A DNA stretch of 39,806 nucleotides from Gemmatimonadales bacterium (GCA_036265815.1 DATAOI010000083.1:1-39806), one strand, 5' to 3'; counted from the stretch's first letter, positions 14,571 through 22,663 are shown. A program made the numbers and translations. Notes: generated from the letters alone by a model not told the origin.

Positions 14571-14591
14571 CTGACGGAGGGCGTCAGGATT
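14571..14591 (-). promoter_or_regulatory. Possible activator site: CTGACG-N5-CGTCAG
   Basis: A perfect 6-bp inverted repeat centred about 28 bases upstream of the -24 GG. The flanking minus-strand word AATCCTGACG recurs exactly upstream of the other sigma-54-like element (20029-20038), which suggests a common activator. Confidence 0.4.
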
Positions 14592-14796
14592 CTGCGCGTC
14601 ACGCAATTCGACACCCCGGCCGGGCGGCGGGGCCGGAAGTTCTGGCGCAGTCGAGTCTTGACATCGAGGCCTGGGGAACGGTACCGCTCCCGGGTGCAGC
14701 AGCGGACGAACCGGCGATACGAAATAGGCGCGGAGCGGGCCATCCGGACGCCTCGTATCGCTCATTGTGCGAGGGCGGCCTGTACCTCCCTTCGAG

Positions 14797-17379
14797 TCAG
14801 GGGGCCTGCGGCTCCCGCCGCAGCCGAACCACGATGCCGTCCACCGGACCGCTCTGAGGAGCCGCCACCGCGAAGCTGGCCGGCGTCTGCCGAGCCTTCA
14901 GCAGGTCGAGTGTCTCGCGGGTCACCGTCGCCTCGTACGCACCCGGACGCAGCCCCGTCGCGTAGAACGAGCCGTCACTGAACGTGGTGATCCGCACGGT
15001 GGCGCCCGAGCTCACGTGGCGGAGCACCACGGCTACCCCGCCCACGCCCGCCTCATCGTCGCCGAGCACCACTCGGCCCGCCGCCTCGCTCGCCGGGAGC
15101 AGCGCCACGTCCACCGCGTCGTAGGAGTTGGGGCCGGGCACCAGCCGGTAGACCAGCGAGGCCGGCACCCACAGCGGGTCGTCGATGGAGAGAGTGTCCA
15201 CCTCGACCGAGGTGGCCTCGAACGGCACGAGGTCCCAGGCCGAGTAGCGCCCGAGCGAGTCGGTCGTGACGCCGCGGGAGCCGACCCGAAGCCGAACTCC
15301 TGCGACGCCGGGCTCCTCGGTACCTTGAATCCCGTTGCCATCGAGGTCGCGGTAGACCCGTCCCACCACTCGCGCGCGCCCGATGAGCGGCCCGTTTCCG
15401 AGCTCCACCCGCCGCAGATGACCGTCGTAGGTTGCCGAGCCCTCGAGGAGATTGGTCCCCTCGAGACCGGCCGCCGCCGTGTAGCGGCTGCGACTCACGC
15501 CGCGCAGGCCGGGCAGATTGGTGGTGAGCGCCAGGTCGAGCGCCATGCCGCCCTGGCCGCGGGTCCACCCGCCGCCCACATCGAGCCGGATCGGGCCGGC
15601 GAGCTGGCGACCGACGCCGAGCGTCACCCGCGAGAGCCCCGAGGTCTCGAGCGAGAGATCGCCGCGGAGGAACAGGTTCCGGAGGACCGGGCCGGGGCCG
15701 CGCAGGACCAGGTCGCCCGCGCCATCGATGCCGACCTGCGAGGCGTCGGCGGTAGTGGGAAGTCGGCGGTGGTGAACTCCGGTCACCACTCGCAGATTGC
15801 CCAACCGCGAGGTGAGCGCCAGCCGCTCGGCGTCGCTGGCTCCGGTGGCCAGCCGGGTGTGGGAGAGCGCGAGCTGCACGATGCTGCCGCTGGCGGGACG
15901 CGTCCGCCAGAAGACCACCGCGTCCGTCCGATCCCGCTCCGCTCCGCTGATGAGCGGCGAGGGAACCCCGCTGGCGAACCTGGTGTGCTCGACGTCCAGA
16001 TGCAGATCGGGCGTGGGGTCGAAGTCCGCGCGCCCGCGCACCAATCCTCGGCTCACGCCCTCCAGCGTCAGACTGGTGGAGGAGGTGACGGCGGCGCTCA
16101 CCAGCGCGTAGGGATGCCAGAGGTCGGGGAGCGAGTCGCGCCAGAAGTTATCGGAGCCGGTTTCCGCGGTGAGCCAGGACGTCACGCCGTATCGCGCCGA
16201 GAGCGACAGGGCGCCAGCACATGGCTCGCCGTGGCAGGCGCCTCCGCTCACGGCGTATTCGAAGCGGCCGTCGGGCAGGCGGTCGAACGGCACCTGGACT
16301 GTCCGTCTCCGGTGCACCACCTCGCCATTGGGCCCGTACGCCACCATCTCGATCGGATTGGCGCCGTATTGCAGCGGCACGTCGAGGGCATAGTGGCCGG
16401 TGGCACCGGCGGCCGTATAGCCCAGCAGCTGCTGGTCCTGATAGAGGTCCAGCTCCCAGCCGTCGGGGAGTGAGCCGTCGAGCAGCTCCTGGCCGAAGGC
16501 GGCCGGGCGAAGAAACGGCGCGTTGGTGAGCTCGATGCCGCGCAGCACGCGTCCGCGCCGCGCGCCCGGAACGATGTCGCCGAGACGGAGCTGTCGGAGC
16601 CAGCGTCCGCCCGGCCATACGCCGGACCAGGACGACCGCAGGTCGGTGCTGCCGCCCGCATCCGACTGCTGTCCCGCATACTGCAGCTCGAGGCTGCCGC
16701 CGAGGAGCTCGGCGCCAAGCCCGAGCTGCAGCAGGGAGGCACCCACCGGATCGGTGAGCGCGCCGGTGTAGGCCCAGTCGAGGACGGCGCCGTCGGCGAC
16801 GCGCCGGTTACGCGCCAGGGTGGTCTCCCAGGGCGTCGTGGCGGGGAGTCCGAGCAGCGTGCGGCGCCGCTGTTCCCGGGCCAGCCGGCGGACGACGGGA
16901 AGGTCAGAGGTATGGCTGGCCACGAGGATCAGCTCGCCGAAGTCGGCCTGGAAATCGATGCCAAGAGCGGCACCGAGGGCGGCCGTGCTGGCATACAGCT
17001 CATCGCCCCGCCAAAGGAGCGCCTCCGGCGCAACCCGCCAGACGCTGTCGCCGCGGGAGACCGTGCCCGAATCGGCGTCGAAGGCGAACGGGATGCGGCC
17101 GGGCTGGAGCACGCCCGCCATTCGGCGCCGCGCGACCCCCGAAGCGAGCCGCACCTCGGCGAGCTCGAGAAACCGGCGGACGGGCACCAAAGTGAGCGTG
17201 TCGCGCCCGAGAGCCGAGACGACCTCGACCGGCCCTCCATCGATCCGGAGCTGGAGCAGCACGTCGGTGAGCGCGCTGTCAGCGCCCGCGAGCTCCTGGG
17301 CGTGCAGCGACGTGGGGCAGCGTCCGAGCGCGACGGCGAGGGTGAGCGCGGCAAGCCGGCGCAGGACGGCCGCGCGCAC
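14797..17379 (-). CDS. Usher-like outer-membrane protein with SdrD/carboxypeptidase-regulatory-like C-terminus
   Basis: 860 residues, GTG start at 17379. A signal peptide ends near TSLHAQ. An N-terminal domain (about 40-150) has VPVRRFLELAEV and IDFQADFGELILVA, as at the start of ushers. A beta-rich pore region follows; at about 300-365 lies the plug/Ig-like segment SLPDGWELDLYQDQQLLGY...YALDVPLQYGANPIEMVAYGPNGE, very characteristic of ushers. CHGEPC just after may form a disulfide. From about 672 the C-terminus has an SdrD B-like module (YRDLDGNGIQGTEEPGVAGV) and a second beta-sandwich (SDGSFYATGLRPGAYEATV), not the usual usher CTDs. Role: pore for export and assembly of the DUF4402-like subunits. 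It begins 6 bases after the subunit gene upstream and ends the operon. Confidence 0.72.
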   Translation of the reverse strand: MRAAVLRRLAALTLAVALGRCPTSLHAQELAGADSALTDVLLQLRIDGGPVEVVSALGRDTLTLVPVRRFLELAEVRLASGVARRRMAGVLQPGRIPFAFDADSGTVSRGDSVWRVAPEALLWRGDELYASTAALGAALGIDFQADFGELILVASHTSDLPVVRRLAREQRRRTLLGLPATTPWETTLARNRRVADGAVLDWAYTGALTDPVGASLLQLGLGAELLGGSLELQYAGQQSDAGGSTDLRSSWSGVWPGGRWLRQLRLGDIVPGARRGRVLRGIELTNAPFLRPAAFGQELLDGSLPDGWELDLYQDQQLLGYTAAGATGHYALDVPLQYGANPIEMVAYGPNGEVVHRRRTVQVPFDRLPDGRFEYAVSGGACHGEPCAGALSLSARYGVTSWLTAETGSDNFWRDSLPDLWHPYALVSAAVTSSTSLTLEGVSRGLVRGRADFDPTPDLHLDVEHTRFASGVPSPLISGAERDRTDAVVFWRTRPASGSIVQLALSHTRLATGASDAERLALTSRLGNLRVVTGVHHRRLPTTADASQVGIDGAGDLVLRGPGPVLRNLFLRGDLSLETSGLSRVTLGVGRQLAGPIRLDVGGGWTRGQGGMALDLALTTNLPGLRGVSRSRYTAAAGLEGTNLLEGSATYDGHLRRVELGNGPLIGRARVVGRVYRDLDGNGIQGTEEPGVAGVRLRVGSRGVTTDSLGRYSAWDLVPFEATSVEVDTLSIDDPLWVPASLVYRLVPGPNSYDAVDVALLPASEAAGRVVLGDDEAGVGGVAVVLRHVSSGATVRITTFSDGSFYATGLRPGAYEATVTRETLDLLKARQTPASFAVAAPQSGPVDGIVVRLRREPQAP

Positions 17380-17385
17380 GGAGGG

Positions 17386-17925
17386 TCAGTTTCCGGTGTA
17401 GGCCGCCGACATGGTGACGAGACCGGTGTAGATACCGGGCTGCTGTCCCACGGTCGGCGAGACCTTGCCACCGATCCACACGAAGAAGGTATTCTGCGGC
17501 GGCGGGTTGTTGCGGATCCGGACCACGAGCGCGGTCGATGGCGTGTAGGCCGTGCAGTTGGTCTGCTGATCCTGGTTGCGGTGACACCCCATCTTCCCGA
17601 CGACCGGATCGTCGGCGAAGCTGATCGGCATGTTCTGGGTCCCCGCCTGCAGCACCGCCGGGAGCGCGAAGGTGATCCGCACCTCGGCGTTCTTGACGCC
17701 GTGGATCACGAGCTTGCCGGCGAGCGCCGTCTTCGGCCCGATGGCGAATGGCGTCCCCGGCACCACCACGCCGAAGTCGAGGCCGTTCAGCTGGCCGATG
17801 GTGACCGCCGTATTGTCGATGATGGCGTTGGCGGCGAACGAGGCGGTCGTCTGCGCCCAGGCACCGCGCGGCCCGGCCAACGCCAGCAACGCGAGCAGCA
17901 GCGCGGAGCGGCGGACCTGCCGCAT
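17386..17925 (-). CDS. DUF4402-like exported subunit (third of the first cluster)
   Basis: 179 residues. The signal peptide ends GAWAQ. The mature protein shows the DUF4402 pattern: NGLDFGVVVPG early, LVIHGVKNAEVRITFALP in the middle, FFVWIGGKVSP and the ending GIYTGLVTMSAAYTGN. A Cys pair (GCHRNQ and QTNC) absent from the two sister subunits could form a disulfide and may mark a tip or adhesin role. It overlaps the chaperone stop by one base and ends 6 bases before the usher-like gene. Confidence 0.75.
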   Translation of the reverse strand: MRQVRRSALLLALLALAGPRGAWAQTTASFAANAIIDNTAVTIGQLNGLDFGVVVPGTPFAIGPKTALAGKLVIHGVKNAEVRITFALPAVLQAGTQNMPISFADDPVVGKMGCHRNQDQQTNCTAYTPSTALVVRIRNNPPPQNTFFVWIGGKVSPTVGQQPGIYTGLVTMSAAYTGN

Positions 17926-18773
17926 CAGCGGATCTCCAGATCCACCGTCCGGCTCACCGGCTCGGCAGGGAGAATGTGGTGCTGGTCCAGGTCGCTCCGC
18001 GTGGTGGTCACGCCCAGGCGGAAGCTGTAGTGGCCCGGCGCGGCGCTATCGATCGGGAAGACGTAGCGGCGGTTCAGGCTGTGATAGACGGCGAGCGGGC
18101 TCTCCCATTCGCCGCGCACGTGGTTGCCGGCGTCGACCAGCTGACCGGTGAGGGTACCAAGGAAGGCGGCGTTGCCGCGGCGGTCGGCGCGGAGCCAGAC
18201 GACCAGCGAGTCTCCCTCCTGGGCCGCGCGGAGATCGGTGAGGTCCAGACCGGTGTGCACCTCGCCCTTCCGGTAGGACAGCGAGATGATGGTTCGGAGC
18301 TCGAGCGCCAGGCCCGCGGAGACGCCGCTTTCGCCGCTCACGACCGCAACCTTGGACCCGCGGGAGGTCGCGATGATGCGGCTCCAGTACTCGCCGTCCG
18401 CCAGATCGGCGGGTGGCGTCGCGAGCAACCGGACGACCTGCCGCTGTCCCGGAGCCAGCACCGCGCGACGGGGGTAGGCCTTGACCCAGCCGGCCGCGGA
18501 GGGCTCGCTCGAGTCGGGCTGGTCGACGAGCTTGATGTAGATGGTGCCGCTGGAGTCGGTCGCGGGGTACCCGTAGGTGAGGTCGATGGACACCTCCTCC
18601 GGGGTATCACTGGTGTTCACCAGGAACACCTGACCAGTGCGGCTCCGGTGGTCCATGAACACCGCATGGGGCGCCACCAGGATCGCCTCCAGCACCAGGG
18701 GCCACACGGCGAGTGCTCCGAGGGCGAGGGCGGCAGCGGCAGTGACCCGGCGGATCAGACGGAAGCGGCGCAT
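17925..18773 (-). CDS. PapD-like periplasmic chaperone (first cluster)
   Basis: 282 residues. After a hydrophobic N-terminal signal (about 1-30) the mature part opens with ILVAPHAVFMDHRSRTGQVF and LVNTSDTPEEVSIDL, the A1-B1 strands of the PapD N-domain. The segment RRAVLAPGQRQVVRLLAT matches the F1-G1 donor-strand region with its PGQ-x-VRL motif, and SRIIATS follows. The C-terminal domain (about 165-282) is a second Ig-like domain. The chaperone should cap subunits in the periplasm by donor-strand complementation and deliver them to the usher-like protein. It overlaps each neighbour by one base, indicating translational coupling. At 282 residues it is longer than classical chaperones of about 230. 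Confidence 0.78.
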   Translation of the reverse strand: MRRFRLIRRVTAAAALALGALAVWPLVLEAILVAPHAVFMDHRSRTGQVFLVNTSDTPEEVSIDLTYGYPATDSSGTIYIKLVDQPDSSEPSAAGWVKAYPRRAVLAPGQRQVVRLLATPPADLADGEYWSRIIATSRGSKVAVVSGESGVSAGLALELRTIISLSYRKGEVHTGLDLTDLRAAQEGDSLVVWLRADRRGNAAFLGTLTGQLVDAGNHVRGEWESPLAVYHSLNRRYVFPIDSAAPGHYSFRLGVTTTRSDLDQHHILPAEPVSRTVDLEIR

Positions 18774-19273
18774 CAGGTTCCCGTGTAGGCGATAGTCAGA
18801 GTGATGGTACCGGCATACGTGCCGGCGGTCTGCCGGGCGGCGGGAGACGCGGTGCCGCCGAGAAACAGGTACAGCCGGCCGTTCCCGCTGAGTGTGGTGA
18901 TGAGCGCGCTTCGCGGATCGAACGGTGCGGCGGTCGCAATGGTGCCGTCCCGGGTGTATCCGGCGTCTCCGGGACCGAACCCGAGCGGCACTTTGGCCCC
19001 GCGGGGCCCGGTCAGCGCCGAGGGCAATCCCAGGTCCACCCGTACCTCCGAGCCCTTGGCGCCGCGCAGCTCAAACTGCCCGGCGCGGAGCGCATCCAGC
19101 CGGCTCACTCTCGTTGGGGTGCCGGCGAACAGGGTCCCGAAATCCAGCATCTGCCGATTCAGTGCGTTGAGGGCTCGCCCCCCATTGCCCTGCCCCTGTG
19201 CACCGGCGGCCGCCGGCAGCGCCAGCTGAGTCAGGAGGCCTCCGACGAGCAGCAAATGCGGCGCGAGACTCAC
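18773..19273 (-). CDS. DUF4402-like exported subunit (second of the first cluster)
   Basis: 166 residues from a GTG at 19273, chosen because GGAGGGG lies 7 bases upstream and a clean signal peptide follows (SLAPHLLLVGGLLTQLALPA, cut after AGA or AQG). The frame continues upstream to an ATG at 19331-19333, but that extension is Arg/His-rich and lacks an SD. DUF4402 features: QMLDFGTLFAGTPTRVS, GAKGSEVRVDLGLPSAL, LYLFLGGTASP and the ending GTYAGTITLTIAYTGT. It overlaps the chaperone start by one base and lies 108 bases after the first subunit gene. Confidence 0.72.
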   Translation of the reverse strand: MSLAPHLLLVGGLLTQLALPAAAGAQGQGNGGRALNALNRQMLDFGTLFAGTPTRVSRLDALRAGQFELRGAKGSEVRVDLGLPSALTGPRGAKVPLGFGPGDAGYTRDGTIATAAPFDPRSALITTLSGNGRLYLFLGGTASPAARQTAGTYAGTITLTIAYTGT

Positions 19274-19381
19274 CCGCAATCCCCTCCGGTGATGACGATC
19301 ATTCCACGAACGGCAACGCTGGCGGACCGACATCGCGCCCGCCAGCGTTCCGGAGCCTCCATCCGTTCGGGACCGCGCCGG

Positions 19382-19906
19382 TCAGTTGCCGGTGTAGGCG
19401 GCGCTCAGATTGACGGTGCCGGTATAGGTGCCGGGGGCCTGATTGGCCGGCGGGGTAACGGTACCGCCCAGGTACAGGCTCAGCAAGCCGGTCGAGTTGT
19501 TCAGCCGCACCGTGCGGGCCACCGTGGGGTCGAAGGTCGTGGAGCCCGCCCGGGTGCCGGCCGGGTTGGTGGCCGCGGCGGTCGAGCCATAGGTGAGGGG
19601 GATCGCCGTGCCTGGACCGGTCAGCGTCGCGGGCAGCGAGGTGAAGGTGATCGTGATCTCCGCGTTCGCGCCGCCGCCGAATCCAACCTCGCCCGAAGTC
19701 ACGTCGCTGGGGAGGACCGTCCGCGCGATGCCGCCGAAGGTCGAGCCGAAATCGAGCCCCCGCACGGTCGTGGCCGTGAGAGCGGTCTGTACGACGGCCT
19801 GCGCCGGAATGCTTGCGGTGGCCGGAGTGGCCTGGGCCTGGGCGGTGCTCATTGCACCGAGCACGAGAGCGGCGCCGGCGAAGGCACCCTTCACGGACAC
19901 GTTCAT
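19382..19906 (-). CDS. DUF4402-like exported subunit (first gene of the operon)
   Basis: 174 residues, ATG at 19906 preceded by AGGTGGAG six bases upstream. A GTG four codons earlier overlaps this SD and is rejected. The signal peptide ends STAQAQ. The mature protein has the DUF4402 pattern: RGLDFGSTFGGIART, GGGANAEITITFTSLPATLT, LSLYLGGTVTPPANQAPGTY and the ending VNLSAAYTGN. It is Ala/Thr/Gly-rich and Cys-free. Being first in the operon with the best SD and behind a sigma-54-like promoter, it is the likely major subunit of the fibre. Confidence 0.78.
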   Translation of the reverse strand: MNVSVKGAFAGAALVLGAMSTAQAQATPATASIPAQAVVQTALTATTVRGLDFGSTFGGIARTVLPSDVTSGEVGFGGGANAEITITFTSLPATLTGPGTAIPLTYGSTAAATNPAGTRAGSTTFDPTVARTVRLNNSTGLLSLYLGGTVTPPANQAPGTYTGTVNLSAAYTGN

Positions 19907-19977
19907 GGCTGTCTCCACCTAAAGGTTGTCGAGTTGCCGATAGTGGTCGGGGGCGACCTGGTTTCGGGCGGGACGGA

Positions 19978-19993
19978 ACCAAGTTCCGTGCCA
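19978..19993 (-). promoter_or_regulatory. Sigma-54-like promoter of the first fimbria-like operon
   Basis: On the minus strand TGGCACG-GAAC-TTGGT matches the consensus TGGCACG-N4-TTGCW except at the -12 C. The start would be near 19967 with a leader of about 60 bases. The leader shares CGACCAC and CCTTTAG words with that of the second operon, so the two control regions look related. Confidence 0.55.
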
Positions 19994-20025
19994 GTGACCG
20001 TTCCGGCCTGTTGCGCGGCATTCGT

Positions 20026-20038
20026 TGACGTCAGGATT
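20026..20038 (-). promoter_or_regulatory. Possible activator site: TGACGTCA plus CGTCAGGATT
   Basis: The palindrome TGACGTCA (20026-20033) overlaps CGTCAGGATT (20029-20038), identical to 14582-14591. Its centre is about 38 bases upstream of the -24 GG, roughly one helical turn further than in the second operon. Confidence 0.35.
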
Positions 20039-20415
20039 TTCGACGGCGCCGCCCGTCTGGTGGCGAAGGCTTCGACAGCGCTCAGCGCCGTGCGCGGTAG
20101 CGCCGATAACTGGGAGAGGAGCGAGGAGGACCCGCGCACGGATGCGCCGGACCGCGGGACAAGCTGAGACGGGGCATATGATTGCGTCGGGCTGGGAGGA
20201 AGGGGCCAGCGGTTGCCGAGTGCAGCCCATACGATGGACGGCCGCCCGCCGGCGGTCCGGAAGAGGCACTGGTGACGGCCATCGGCCCGGTCGGGGCAAT
20301 CACCCGCTCACCGACGGTGCTCGGGGCTTCCTCTCGCGGGCTGTTTCCCGGTCGCTACTCGGGCAAGATGCGGCGACGATTCCAGTTTCGGCCGAGATCG
20401 TCGAAGTGCCGGTGC

Positions 20416-21336
20416 TCACCGGTCGTGGTCGTCATCCCGATTACGGTCGTGGTCGTCGTCATCTCCCTTCTCGTCGGACGATCGGTGCAGGTGCCCCGGC
20501 CGCACCAGTGCGACGGTGCCCTGGAACGACTCCAGCGTCACCTGTGCGCTGCCAGAACCGATGGTGAAGTTGAAGCGCTTGCCTTTCCGGGTCTCGTTGA
20601 TGGTCACCGGAAACTCCGACTGAAACTCGCCATTGAAGGTGGAGACCGAGATGGCGGCGCTGGTGCCCTCGGCAACGGCGAGCGTGACGTCCCCATTATG
20701 GCTGGAGAGGGTATAGCGTCCACCGTTGTGGATGGGGCCGTCGTAGCTGAGATCTCCGTTTACGGTGCTGGCATCGAGGCTGGTCGCGTCCACCCGCGCC
20801 AGCGTGATCTCCCCGTTCACCGTTTCAGCCGTGATCTCGCCGGAGGCGTCGAACACCGAGACGTCTTCGTTCACCGAGTGCAGGTCGATCCGCCCCCGGG
20901 CTCCGTGCAGCGTCACCGAGCCCTGGACCGAGCGCAGCGACACGTTCCCCTGGCCGCCGGTCACGTCCACGCTCCCCTGCACCGTCTCGACCGTCACGGG
21001 GCCCCTGGCCCCACGCACCGTCACGTCGCCGTTCACTCCCGAGAGGTCGAGCCCCATCCAGGCCGGCGCGGTGATCTCCAGGTCGACCGACGGCGGGCCG
21101 TGGCGCCCTTCGGTTTTCACATTCACCACCGACCCGGCGGTGGAGACCTGCACCTCCGCACGAGAGGACGGGTCCGCCTGGACCCGCACCGCATTCCGGC
21201 TCCAAGTCTTGATGTTGACCTCGCCGCCGAAATTGTCCACCTCGAGGCGTTGGCCACTCGAGACCGCCACGGTGGTGTCGACCTGTGGCAGCGCGCTCAT
21301 GGTGGCGAGAGCAGCGGTGGCGAGGGAGAGCAGCAC
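20416..21336 (-). CDS. DUF4097-like beta-helical envelope protein
   Basis: 306 residues from a GTG at 21336, chosen because AAAGGA lies 8 bases upstream and a signal peptide begins there (LLSLATAALATMSALPQ). The body is a regular repeat of short strands of the type GSVDVTGGQGNVSLRSVQGS and VNGEITLARVDATSLDAS, the pattern of DUF4097/DUF2807-type beta-helices. The tail is a low-complexity Asp/His/Arg run (DDDDHDRNRDDDHDR) that could bind metal ions. It is the third gene after an ECF sigma and its anti-sigma (13-base gap), a common arrangement for proteins of this family; the function is unknown, probably envelope-related. Confidence 0.75.
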   Translation of the reverse strand: MLLSLATAALATMSALPQVDTTVAVSSGQRLEVDNFGGEVNIKTWSRNAVRVQADPSSRAEVQVSTAGSVVNVKTEGRHGPPSVDLEITAPAWMGLDLSGVNGDVTVRGARGPVTVETVQGSVDVTGGQGNVSLRSVQGSVTLHGARGRIDLHSVNEDVSVFDASGEITAETVNGEITLARVDATSLDASTVNGDLSYDGPIHNGGRYTLSSHNGDVTLAVAEGTSAAISVSTFNGEFQSEFPVTINETRKGKRFNFTIGSGSAQVTLESFQGTVALVRPGHLHRSSDEKGDDDDHDRNRDDDHDR

Positions 21337-21349
21337 GGTCGCGGTCCTT

Positions 21350-22039
21350 TCAGCTCGCGGCGGAGACGAGGGCCGCGGCCTGCCGGAGCAGCTCCAGCTT
21401 CCGCCGCATCGTCTCCGCCAGGTGAGAGTTGAGGTAGATGTTCGCCGAGTCGGCGGCGAGGGCACGCTGGGCCTGGGCAATCGCCCGGTCGATGGTCGCC
21501 AGATTCTGTTCGATGATGCGCACCGTCGTGGTATCCAGCCGGCCGCGATTTCGGGTCAGGACCTGCTGCAGCTCCGCCACGGCCACATCGTAACTCCGCT
21601 CCGCCGGGCGTGCCGGACCGACCGCGACGGGCACCGCCGGCGCAGGGGCCGGCTGGGGCGCGACCGCCAGGGGGGGCGCCCCCGGGTGAAGCAGCCAGGC
21701 CGCTGCGCCGGAGAGAGTCATGAGGGCGATCCCCGCCGCCGCCAGCTGGGGCAGCGAGAAGACCCAGCGGCGGGGTATCCGCCCAGCGAGCCGGATCTCG
21801 GCCGGCCCGTCGGGCACGGCGGCAGGCGCGCCGATGCGGGCCGCGATGCCGGGCCAGAGGTCATGCGCCGGGGCACGATCATCCAGGGCTCGGGCCCGCC
21901 GGACGATCCGCTTGAGGTCCGCCACCGCCGCGCCGCAGGCGATGCAATGGCGGAGGTGGTCCTCGAGCGCGCTCCGATCCGCGTCGGGCAGCTCGCCGTC
22001 GAGATACTCGGACAGCCGATCGGTCCAGATGTCGGTCAT
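21350..22039 (-). CDS. Zinc-finger anti-sigma factor
   Basis: 229 residues, ATG at 22039, 10 bases after the sigma-factor stop. The N-terminus LSEYLDGELPDADRSALEDH carries the zf-HC2 motif H28-x3-C32-x2-C35. One membrane segment lies at about 93-117 (VFSLPQLAAAGIALMTLSGA), followed by a Pro/Ala-rich spacer and a helical periplasmic domain (about 145-229). It should hold the ECF sigma factor at the inner membrane until an envelope signal releases it. Co-transcribed with the sigma factor and the DUF4097-like gene. Confidence 0.88.
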   Translation of the reverse strand: MTDIWTDRLSEYLDGELPDADRSALEDHLRHCIACGAAVADLKRIVRRARALDDRAPAHDLWPGIAARIGAPAAVPDGPAEIRLAGRIPRRWVFSLPQLAAAGIALMTLSGAAAWLLHPGAPPLAVAPQPAPAPAVPVAVGPARPAERSYDVAVAELQQVLTRNRGRLDTTTVRIIEQNLATIDRAIAQAQRALAADSANIYLNSHLAETMRRKLELLRQAAALVSAAS

Positions 22040-22049
22040 GGTGTGCTCC

Positions 22050-22622
22050 TCAGCGCTCCAGGTGCTCCCGCAGCGCCATGCGGGCCCGGTGAAGCTGGGA
22101 CTTGGAGGTGCCGGTGGCGAGGCCCAGCATCTCGGCGATCTCCTCGTGGCGATAGCCCTCGATGTCGTGGAGAACGAACACCTGCCGGGCACCCTGTGGC
22201 AGCCGTTCGATCGCCACCTCGAAATCCATCGACAGCTCGGGCGTCGGTCGCCGGCTGGGCACGGTCTCGAGCACTGCGTCTCCTTCGAGGTAACGCTGAC
22301 GCCGGATTCCCAGCGTCTGGCGCCGGCCAAGAATGACGTTGACTGCCAGCCGGTGCAGCCAGGTGCCGAAGGCGGACTCACCGCGGAAGGTTCCCAGCTT
22401 CTGCCAGGCCCGCACGAACACGTCCTGTGCCACTTCGTCAGCCTCCTCGTCGCTCAGCATCCGCCGGACCAGGCTATGGATCCTCGCCACGTGACCACGA
22501 TACAGCCGGGCAAAGGCGTGAGCATCGCCGCTGGCCGCCAGCGTCGCGTCTACCGTATCCGAGTCGCTTCTGCCGGTTTGCTCGTGACGCAGCGTCGCTA
22601 CTCCAAGGCCGGATGGGGTCAT
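22050..22622 (-). CDS. ECF-family RNA polymerase sigma factor
   Basis: 190 residues. Region 2 (about 30-100) shows HAFARLYRGHVARIHSLVRR, DEEADEVAQDVFVRAWQKL and FGTWLHRLAVNVILGRRQ; region 4 (about 130-190) shows LPQGARQVFVLHDIEGYRHE and EEIAEMLGLATGTSKSQLHR, a clear helix-turn-helix. There is no region 1.1 or 3, as expected for ECF sigma factors. The ATG at 22622 has no SD; the frame is open far upstream only because it crosses repeat R2. An ECF regulon controlled by the anti-sigma factor encoded next is expected. R2 begins 42 bases upstream, so this element may sit in the promoter or leader. Confidence 0.88.
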   Translation of the reverse strand: MTPSGLGVATLRHEQTGRSDSDTVDATLAASGDAHAFARLYRGHVARIHSLVRRMLSDEEADEVAQDVFVRAWQKLGTFRGESAFGTWLHRLAVNVILGRRQTLGIRRQRYLEGDAVLETVPSRRPTPELSMDFEVAIERLPQGARQVFVLHDIEGYRHEEIAEMLGLATGTSKSQLHRARMALREHLER

Positions 22623-22663
22623 CGCGAGGGGTTGGATCGCTTGACGGAACAGAAGGTTGCAGG

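Larger units (their letters stand above)
14474..14796. other. Intergenic control region between the two fimbria-like operons
   Basis: No gene is seen. The half nearest 14473 holds the 5' leader, a sigma-54-like element (14537-14552) and an upstream inverted repeat (14571-14587). The part nearest the usher stop (about 14600-14796) shows no clear terminator. Confidence 0.6.
19907..20415. other. Upstream control region of the first fimbria-like operon
   Basis: About 500 bases without a convincing gene. It contains the 5' leader, the sigma-54-like element (19978-19993) and a palindrome with the shared CGTCAGGATT word (20026-20038). From 20040 to 20415 nothing is recognised; this part would also hold the 3' end of the DUF4097-like operon transcript. 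Confidence 0.55.

Noticed and set aside
14767-16473. 568-codon plus-strand open frame inside the usher region
   Set aside because: It is antisense to the usher-like gene, His/Arg/Glu-rich without any domain, and has no SD.
19274-19333. ATG at 19333 as the start of the second DUF4402-like subunit
   Set aside because: The 20 extra residues are Arg/His-rich, would block the signal peptide, and lack an SD, while the GTG at 19273 has GGAGGGG at proper spacing.
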